Shown piece by piece: positions 57,889 to 64,000 of a stretch of DNA of 64,000 nucleotides. The stretch's first letter is position 1. Every line of letters starts with the position of its first letter. The stretch lies in NCBI RefSeq assembly GCF_026240635.1, contig NZ_CP110848.1, forward strand, positions 3,119,741 through 3,183,740. The letters run 5' to 3'. The position numbers and the translations under genes are program-made. Source of the DNA: Trichothermofontia sichuanensis B231 (lineage in GTDB: Bacteria; Cyanobacteriota; Cyanobacteriia; B231). A model generated the notes under the pieces. It saw nothing but the letters and a program-made list of their open reading frames with translations, made no database searches and was not told the DNA's origin.

Positions 57889-58767
57889 ATGTCTGTTGTA
57901 GAAGAAAACAAAGCCTTGGCTCGTCGGTACTATGCTGAACTCATGAGTACTGGGGATCTGTCCTTTGTAGACAACTACTTTGCTCCAGAGTTTGAGTTCA
58001 CTAACCCGACCCATACTGAACCCTATCGCGGGCAGGAATTCAAAGATCTGGTCACGATGCTGCGGGGGGCTTTCCCCGATCTCAAGTTTACGGTCGAACA
58101 CATGGTCGCCGAGGGTGACACCGTTGTTGGCCACTGGACCGCCCGCGGCACCCATTCTGGCGGCCCCCTCAAAACCCTGCGCGGTGACTTACCGGCTAAG
58201 GGCTATCAGTTCGCGATCGATGGGGTGTCTTGGCTGCGGATCGTCAATGGCAAGTTTGTTGAAGCCCGGATTAACGAAGAAACCCTGGGACTTCTGCGCC
58301 AGATCGGGGCACTGCCGACGCCGGAACCCCTGCCCCAACCGACTACCCCCGAACAGAATGCAGTTTTGGTCGATCGCTACTTCAACGAAGTTTTGAATGG
58401 CCGCAATCTGTCTATCCTGGCGGAAATTACCACCGAACAAGTCACTCACCGAATTCCGACTCTCTCCAAAGATTTGAAGGGGCGGGAAGCCACGGAGGCC
58501 CTGATTCGTGAAGTCCATGCCGCCTTCCCAGACTTGCAGTTTGAGGTCGAACGTCAGGTCGCAGAAGGCAATAAGGTCGCTAGTCGTTGGTATATGAGCG
58601 GTACCCATACAGGTGCGCCGTTCCTCGGTGTACCAGCATCGGGAAACCCTGTAAAGGATCAAGGGGTCGATTTGTTTATCTTTTCGCCAGAAGGCAAAAT
58701 TGCGGAAATTTGGACCAATGAGGACAGTCTGGGCTTACTGCGCCAATTGGGAGCCTTTGGTTCCTAA
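57889..58767 (+). CDS. Fused double SnoaL protein 4 of the array
   Basis: The 292 residues contain two SnoaL domains in tandem: 1-145 (MSVVEENKALARRYYAELM, then AFPDLKFTVEHMVAEGDTVV, GTHSGGPLKTL) and 155-292 (VDRYFNEVLNGRNLSILAEI, HAAFPDLQFEVERQVAEGNK, GTHTGAPFLGVPASG). Each half keeps the AFPDL and GTH motifs. Both end with the related LGLLRQIGA / LGLLRQLGA sequence, so the gene arose by internal duplication. It may form a single pseudo-dimer, where the other proteins form dimers. Confidence 0.88.
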   Translation: MSVVEENKALARRYYAELMSTGDLSFVDNYFAPEFEFTNPTHTEPYRGQEFKDLVTMLRGAFPDLKFTVEHMVAEGDTVVGHWTARGTHSGGPLKTLRGDLPAKGYQFAIDGVSWLRIVNGKFVEARINEETLGLLRQIGALPTPEPLPQPTTPEQNAVLVDRYFNEVLNGRNLSILAEITTEQVTHRIPTLSKDLKGREATEALIREVHAAFPDLQFEVERQVAEGNKVASRWYMSGTHTGAPFLGVPASGNPVKDQGVDLFIFSPEGKIAEIWTNEDSLGLLRQLGAFGS

Positions 58768-59167
58768 TCCCTGCCGTCGCCAACGCATTGGTGCTGCTGA
58801 TGTTTAATCCCCAACAGGTTCAATCAAAGACAGTACCACTCAACAAAGCCAATGGATCGGGTCGGGTCCTCAAGGTCAACTAACTCAACTAACCCAGGAG
58901 AGCGCGATCGTTAACCCTCACCCCCGGCCCCTCTCCTGGCCCCCTTGGCCCCCCAAACGGAGGTAGAACCAGAGGCCTGAGATTGATTGCCCTTCTCTAG
59001 GCTTCTCCCGGCTGGCGAGAACTGAAGTCAGAAATTCTGACAGTTTCCCCTTCTCCCGGATTGGGGGAAGGGGCTAGGGGATGAGGGGGCTAGCGTCATG
59101 ACACCCACCGACTATTCACCCCCAATCACTAGGTACACATCACTAGGTACAAAACCAGGTACAAATA
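58768..59167. other. Intergenic before the flavoenzyme
   Basis: About 400 bases. 58916-59090 contains C-rich and G-rich halves (CTCACCCCCGGCCCCTCTCC ... GGGGCTAGGGGATGAGGGGG) that could pair, like other repeat cores in the window. Short tandem-like ATCACTAGGTACA units (59126-59165) precede the start. No gene was seen. Confidence 0.55.
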
Positions 59168-60751
59168 ATGTCCTCCTACGACGCTATTCTCATCGGCAGC
59201 GGCCCCAATGCCCTAGTCAATGCGGCTTACCTGACCCAAGCGGGTTGGAGTGTGCTGATCCTGGAGCGTAACCCCCGTCCGGGCGGCGGTATGCAAACCG
59301 GCGAACTCACCCTCCCCGGCTTCACCCATGACCTCTATGCTGGGTACCTGATCCTCTTCGCCCTCTCCCAGGCTAACCGGGACTTTGGGGCGGAACTGCA
59401 AAAGCGGGGTCTCAATATGGTAGGGACCCAATACCCTGCTGGTGTGTCCATGCCAGGGGGGAAAACCGCGGTGATTGCCACCGATATGGCGGCGAATATC
59501 GCCGAAGCTGAGCGACTGGCTCCGGGGGATGGGGCGGGTTGGCAGCAGATGATCCAGACTATTGGACAACACGCAGAATCGGTCTTTGCGCTGCTGAACA
59601 TGGATCTGAGTTCACCCGCAGCTCAGGCGCTCCAGCGACAACTCATGGTCACCCCCGATGGCGCACCGACCCCCTTTGCCCAGGACTTTCTCCTATCCGC
59701 TCGGGATGTGCTGGAGTCGCTCTATACCTCGGAAACTTGGCGCGGGATCTTGGCCCCCTGGGTGTTGCACAGTGGCCACGGACCGGAGGATGCCAACAGT
59801 GGTTTCTGGACCCATGTGTTTGCCCTGGGGTTGCAGTCGGCGGGGCAGTTTGTCGCGGTGGGTGGCACCGAGATGTTGGCGAAGGCATTGGTGCAACTGA
59901 TCGAGGATCAGGGGGGCACGGTCAAAACGGGAGCCAGTGTCAGCCGGATTCTGGTGGAGAATGGACGGGCGATCGGGGTTCAGACCGAAGCTGGTGAAAC
60001 CTACCGTGCCAACCGGGTCGTCCTGGCCACCACAACTCCAGAACAACTGTACTTAAATCTACTGAGCGAGGACGATGCCCCGGCTGCGGTGCGTCAGCAG
60101 GCCCAGAAATACCGCTACGGGCACAGCGTGTTCTTTGTCCACCTCGCCCTGGACGAACCCCTGCATTGGGTTGATGAGCGGCTGGACCAGGTGATTTATA
60201 CCCACATCACCAATGGATTAGACGGAGTATCGCGTAACTATAACGAAACCATGCGCCGTCTGCTGCCTGCCGATCCGGTGATTGGCGTGGGACTGCCCAG
60301 TATTCTTGACCCCTCCCGTGCACCGGCGGGGAAAGCTGTAGCTGTCTTGCAGGTACTGGATGTGCCTTTCCGGTTTAAGGGGGATGCTGCGGGTGAAATT
60401 GATGTTGGTGAAGGGGTTTGGCATGAGGATGTGAAAAATCGCTTTGCCGATCGCGTGATCGACATTGCCAGTCAGCATATTCCCAACCTGAAATCAGCGA
60501 TACTGGCCCGCGCGATCGTCACGCCACCGGATTTAGTGCGTTACAACCGCAATTGGCAAAACGGCGATCCCTACAGCGGGTCTCATGATATTGCCCAGAG
60601 CTATTGGCTGCGGCCCTTCTCGGCAGCCTCTAGCTATCGGACAGTGATTCCTAATTTGTACCTAATCGGTGCGGCCACTTTCCCTGGCTTGGGGTTAGGT
60701 GGGGCCTCTGGCTATATTGTTGCTCAACAATTGTTGAAAGCAGGTATCTAA
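59168..60751 (+). CDS. CrtI/PYROXD2-like FAD-dependent oxidoreductase
   Basis: The 527 residues begin with the FAD dinucleotide motif ILIGSGPNALVNAAYLTQAG and LERNPRPGGGMQTGELTLPG. They end with YLIGAATFPGLGLGGASGYI, the FAD-binding C-terminal motif of phytoene-desaturase/CrtO-type enzymes. Members desaturate or ketolate carotenoids or oxidise long lipophilic substrates. The overall pattern is nearer to PYROXD2-like proteins than to CrtI proper. It follows the SnoaL array on the same strand, 400 bases away. Acting on the same lipophilic compound as the SnoaL proteins is inference. Confidence 0.85.
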   Translation: MSSYDAILIGSGPNALVNAAYLTQAGWSVLILERNPRPGGGMQTGELTLPGFTHDLYAGYLILFALSQANRDFGAELQKRGLNMVGTQYPAGVSMPGGKTAVIATDMAANIAEAERLAPGDGAGWQQMIQTIGQHAESVFALLNMDLSSPAAQALQRQLMVTPDGAPTPFAQDFLLSARDVLESLYTSETWRGILAPWVLHSGHGPEDANSGFWTHVFALGLQSAGQFVAVGGTEMLAKALVQLIEDQGGTVKTGASVSRILVENGRAIGVQTEAGETYRANRVVLATTTPEQLYLNLLSEDDAPAAVRQQAQKYRYGHSVFFVHLALDEPLHWVDERLDQVIYTHITNGLDGVSRNYNETMRRLLPADPVIGVGLPSILDPSRAPAGKAVAVLQVLDVPFRFKGDAAGEIDVGEGVWHEDVKNRFADRVIDIASQHIPNLKSAILARAIVTPPDLVRYNRNWQNGDPYSGSHDIAQSYWLRPFSAASSYRTVIPNLYLIGAATFPGLGLGGASGYIVAQQLLKAGI

Positions 60752-60767
60752 TGGCTCTCCTGAGTTG

Positions 60768-60998
60768 ATGGCGGGGATGCTACGCGACAAGATTCGGCTG
60801 CGCAAATGAGCCGTGATTGAATCCGTCGATGACCAGTTGAAGAACATCTGTCAGATTGGGCATTCCCGGCATCGCCGTGTGTACAACTTCCTGGTCAACC
60901 TGCTGGCGGGCTTGGTGGCCTATACCTATCAGCCGCGCAAACCCAGCTTGGACCTCGACGACCAAGGCTTACCCGCTCTGCCTCCCGCTATCTTTTAA
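60768..60998 (+). pseudogene. C-terminal scrap of an IS982-family transposase
   Basis: The frame MLRDKIRLRK[24 protein letters not shown], then [21 protein letters not shown], matches the C-terminus of IS982-type transposases. A TGA at 60807-60809 replaces the expected Arg codon, and the DDE core is missing. The 60-codon ORF at 60813 is the remaining open part and not a real gene. Confidence 0.8.
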
Positions 60999-61140
60999 AC
61001 CCGTCGAACTCACGTAGGGTTGAAGTCCCTTCGCTCCTGGTGGGAAAAGCGATTTAGGGATGAGGGGAAAATCAGGTAACCAGGGTCAGAGACATGGGAG
61101 GATAGTATCGATCGCTATTCATTAAGTCCTACCTCACGTC

Positions 61141-64000
61141 ATGGCCCAAGAAGCTTCTCCTGCCCTGTCTAACCCCAGCCACATTGAGATCCTGGTTCAG
61201 GGACGTCGGTATTGGGTGGAAAAGTGGCTGGTCCTGCCAGAAGAGCAGTTGCGGGAAGCCTATGAAAGCGAGTTTCGTCAGCAGTTTTTGGCACTCCGAT
61301 CGACGGACCTACGGTATTTACCCCTGAATGCAGCGGATGAACGCCTTGTCCAGCAGTTAGAGCAACGCCTGCAGGAGACGCGATCGCTCCAGATTCTCCT
61401 GGCCTTAACCCCCTATCGCTTCGCTTACCAGTCTCCGGTTGATATCCTGCGGGGATTTCCCATCCCTGGCTGGTTATTAACCGATCTCCTGGACTATTTG
61501 CTAGAGCCGATCGCCTTCTTTGCGGACGTGAGCGGAGCCGATCGCTATGTTGCCTTCATGCAGGCTTTAATGCGCGGGTTGTTAGCTCAAGTTGCCAAAA
61601 ACCCTGAATCTGCCGTTTGGCAGGATGCGACCCAACGCTTTGTGCAACAGGCCCACTTCCTCCCTTGCTGTATCAGTAATCTTAATCTAAAAGCCCTTTA
61701 TCAATTGCGATCGCAACTCCTGGAAATTGCCCTCAAAGCCGAAGGGGTCGATCTGGACTATCGTTTTCCCGATCGTCCCCAACGGGATTGGCTCAAGCTG
61801 GGTATTCTGACGAGCTACCTATTACCTTCCCTGGAAACTATCACCACGCTACCCATTTTTGAATATATCAACCACAGCCAGTTTTATGTGACGATCTATA
61901 GTTTCGCTAGTGATGACAATGATATTGAGAAATACTGCCGCACCCGCTGCGATCGCTTTGTGGTATTACCAGGGGAGATCGGACAGGCGGCTGAACGGAT
62001 CCGCCAGGATAACCTGGATATTTTATGGATTAGCACCAACGTAACCCATACCGCCAGTCCAGCTACGCGGTTATCTCACTATCGCTTGGCCCGTCTCCAG
62101 GTTGCTTCCGGCAATGTACCGGTTAGCACTGGGATGCGTCACGTTGACTACTATCTGATGGGTAGCTACGATGCTGCCCCGAACAGTTCTGAGCATCACA
62201 GTGAAACCCTGGCTTTTTTGCCGGAGACAACGACCAGTTGTTATAATACCGAGGTTTTTGGTCAGCAATTAGCGACGGAGTATCCCACACGGCAGGATTG
62301 GGGCGTATCAGACCAGACAGTCGTGTTTATATCGGGGGCAGCCCTCTATACGCTGACGCCGGAAGTTCTGCATACTTGGGCGGCGTTGCTCGATCGGGTG
62401 CCCGATTCCATCCTGGTGATCTATGTCTTTAGCTTGAATTTGAGTGAGAACTATCCGAAAGCAGGCTTTTTAAGCCTGGCCCAGGCTATTTTGCGTCAGC
62501 ATCAAGTTGAAACCCACCGGCTGGTGTTGATTGATAACGATACGGTCCTTAATCCCGAAAATGTGAAGGCGTATCTCCGGCTAGCGGATATTTACCTCGA
62601 AGCGTTCCCGATGACTACGCCTTTGGCGCTCCTGGATGCGCTGGCGGTTGGGGTGCCGGTGGTCACCCTGGTTGGGGAAACCCTCCGGGAAAACCGGACG
62701 GCAGGTCTCTTGCGGGCGTTGCAGTTGGATGACTGGGTTAGCCCAACGCTGGGAGCGTATTTCGATCGCGCCCTCGCCCTGGCCACCGATGCCGACTTGC
62801 GGTATCGGCAACACCGCCAACTCCGGGACAAGCTGGCCACTTGGCCCTGTTTCCTCGATCGGGTAGACTTTGCCCAAAAGGCGAGCCAGTGTTTGCAGTG
62901 CCTATTCCAGGATTGGTTGGCGCAGCAGCCCCCCCCGACCCCGATCGCGACGACCACGCCATCCCTGGGGTTTGGGACAACGCCGACCAAAGCCTCGACG
63001 CCGACATCGCGTCAATCCAGCAGTCGGGCTGCCCATTTATCCTGGGTAGTGGCCGCGGCTGATCCGCAGTTACAACCCCTGCTCAAGCCGATTAAAGCCG
63101 CCTTGAAGGCGGGCGACTATCGCCAAGTGATGACCCATTGTGAAACGGCGATCGCCGCTGCTGCTACCTCCAGCGAACGCCAGCAACGTCTGCAGACCGT
63201 CGTCACCCTCCTCCATGAAGCTGCCGAGCAACAGCAAAAGCAGCAGGCATGGTCCCAAGCAGTTAACCTGCGACGCCAGATTCTGCACTTTGCCCCCCAG
63301 GATGGTTTGAATCAACTACGCCTGATTGAATGTCTACTCCGTGAGAAAACCTTTTCCGGCCCAGTTATTGATGAATTGGGCATCATCGAAACCCTGACGC
63401 CAGAGATTATCCAGACCTATAACCCCAATCACCTGATGGGATTGCTCAATTACGTCTGGGGGGCTGATGCCGGCCACGAGGCAGTTCTGGCGTTTACCAC
63501 CGCTTGCCTGCGCTGTGTGCCCAATCCGCAAACCTATGCGGCTGTCTTTGGTCAGTTAACTGTCAAGCTGCAAAACACGCTGGGTCGCCCCGATATGGCG
63601 ATCGCGCTGGCGGAACGGTATTTAGAAATTGTGCCAGCCCAACCCGACCTCCTGCGGGCGTTGGTTACCTACTACATTGGCTGTCAGCAATTCCGGCGCG
63701 GTGTTAGCTTAGCACGGCAGTACTACCGGTTAGCCAGTACCCCACCCGAAAAGCTCTTTGCTAACTACAATCTCTTACAAGGGTTATTAGCAATGGGAGG
63801 ATACTGGGAAGAAGCCTATAACCTGATCCAACGCCAGAAAACACTCCTGGCACAAGTGTTACAACTGCCGCCGACTGAGGTTGAAAAGAGCGATCCGGGT
63901 TTGGGCACCTTGACTAATTCGCTGTTTTTCTTCCCTTACTTTGACGATACACCAGCTGAGAATTTGCGTCTTCGCCATCAGGCTATGCAACTGTTGCAGG
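61141..64000 (+). CDS. SPINDLY-type O-GlcNAc-transferase-like protein, 5' part of gene
   Basis: It is open from the ATG at 61141 to the right edge (953 codons). Residues 150-560 have the GT41 catalytic pattern (RLSHYRLARLQVAS, VSTGMRHVDYYLMG, YLRLADIYLEAFPMTTPLAL, GVPVVTLVGETLRENRTAGL). A Pro/Thr-rich linker (about 600-640) leads to helical TPR-like repeats. Then, near the edge, LTNSLFFFPYFDDTPAENLR resembles the start of a second SPINDLY unit. GT41 enzymes put GlcNAc or other sugars on Ser/Thr of proteins. Two catalytic units in one chain are therefore likely. The 3' end is missing. Confidence 0.82.
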   Translation, partial: MAQEASPALSNPSHIEILVQGRRYWVEKWLVLPEEQLREAYESEFRQQFLALRSTDLRYLPLNAADERLVQQLEQRLQETRSLQILLALTPYRFAYQSPVDILRGFPIPGWLLTDLLDYLLEPIAFFADVSGADRYVAFMQALMRGLLAQVAKNPESAVWQDATQRFVQQAHFLPCCISNLNLKALYQLRSQLLEIALKAEGVDLDYRFPDRPQRDWLKLGILTSYLLPSLETITTLPIFEYINHSQFYVTIYSFASDDNDIEKYCRTRCDRFVVLPGEIGQAAERIRQDNLDILWISTNVTHTASPATRLSHYRLARLQVASGNVPVSTGMRHVDYYLMGSYDAAPNSSEHHSETLAFLPETTTSCYNTEVFGQQLATEYPTRQDWGVSDQTVVFISGAALYTLTPEVLHTWAALLDRVPDSILVIYVFSLNLSENYPKAGFLSLAQAILRQHQVETHRLVLIDNDTVLNPENVKAYLRLADIYLEAFPMTTPLALLDALAVGVPVVTLVGETLRENRTAGLLRALQLDDWVSPTLGAYFDRALALATDADLRYRQHRQLRDKLATWPCFLDRVDFAQKASQCLQCLFQDWLAQQPPPTPIATTTPSLGFGTTPTKASTPTSRQSSSRAAHLSWVVAAADPQLQPLLKPIKAALKAGDYRQVMTHCETAIAAAATSSERQQRLQTVVTLLHEAAEQQQKQQAWSQAVNLRRQILHFAPQDGLNQLRLIECLLREKTFSGPVIDELGIIETLTPEIIQTYNPNHLMGLLNYVWGADAGHEAVLAFTTACLRCVPNPQTYAAVFGQLTVKLQNTLGRPDMAIALAERYLEIVPAQPDLLRALVTYYIGCQQFRRGVSLARQYYRLASTPPEKLFANYNLLQGLLAMGGYWEEAYNLIQRQKTLLAQVLQLPPTEVEKSDPGLGTLTNSLFFFPYFDDTPAENLRLRHQAMQLLQ

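Noticed and set aside
56160-58767. Orange carotenoid protein or its C-terminal-domain homologue
   Set aside because: The SnoaL-type motifs (AFPDL, GTHTGEFAG) differ from OCP C-terminal domains, and no OCP N-terminal domain is present.
60813-60998. Intact small gene
   Set aside because: It is the C-terminal end of an IS982-type transposase cut off by a TGA; it has no catalytic core.

Overview
The window is a stretch of cyanobacterial chromosome. The evidence is a light-dependent protochlorophyllide reductase, a high-light-inducible (Hli/Scp) protein, the phylloquinone prenyltransferase MenA, two SLH/OprB-type outer-membrane porins, a PatD-like protein, cyanobacteria-restricted families (DUF2839, DUF1815, DUF3120, DUF3747) and very frequent GCGATCGC (HIP1) palindromes. 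The genus cannot be read from the sequence; a filamentous Leptolyngbya-like lineage is a guess. I saw no rRNA, tRNA or CRISPR array.

Layout. 1-1320 is the start of a TPR/GT61 glycosyltransferase that runs off the left edge. 1382-12918 holds mostly housekeeping genes: a NarL-type response regulator, TldE/PmbA, LarE, PyrB, a GerMN lipoprotein-like protein, Hli, PatD, the (p)ppGpp enzyme RSH, a DUF218 protein and a DUF3747 protein. 13320-17190 is accessory: a Cys-rich small protein, an Rpn-family remnant and a three-gene minus-strand set (DJ-1/PfpI-like, ThDP decarboxylase, NTF2-like). 17476-26499 carries a B12-type radical SAM protein, a degenerate DinG-like helicase, DUF2839, DUF1815, an SDR, enolase and ftsX-ftsE. 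26526-35222 holds a secreted-protein gene broken by a hairpin element, Uma2, IlvC, a class-A beta-lactamase-like protein, UreE and MenA. 35469-45408 contains a GT2, a histone-deacetylase-family hydrolase, two M23 peptidases, TrmL, a methyltransferase, RdgB and YqgF. 45944-50595 has LPOR, then two decayed membrane-protein genes (an Amt-PP2C hybrid and an OFA-type MFS carrier), then RNase D. 51376-55644 is a tandem pair of porins. 56160-60751 is an array of five NTF2/SnoaL domains in four genes followed by a CrtI/PYROXD2-like flavoenzyme. After an IS982 scrap, a SPINDLY-type O-GlcNAc-transferase-like protein runs off the right edge.

Two features stand out. First, the DNA is unusually rich in short perfect tandem duplications (11-20 bp). 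At least two 20-bp examples shift reading frames (3684-3723 and 49075-49114), and a poly-C tract does so in the DUF3747 gene. Together with dispersed repeats (a 106-109 bp MITE-like element in four copies, a 45-nt hairpin element, larger composite repeats) this suggests ongoing gene decay. Second, two accessory metabolic loci use NTF2/SnoaL-fold proteins: the PfpI-ThDP-NTF2 set and the SnoaL array with the CrtI-like oxidoreductase. Neither matches a pathway I can name, and they are the best candidates for undescribed chemistry.
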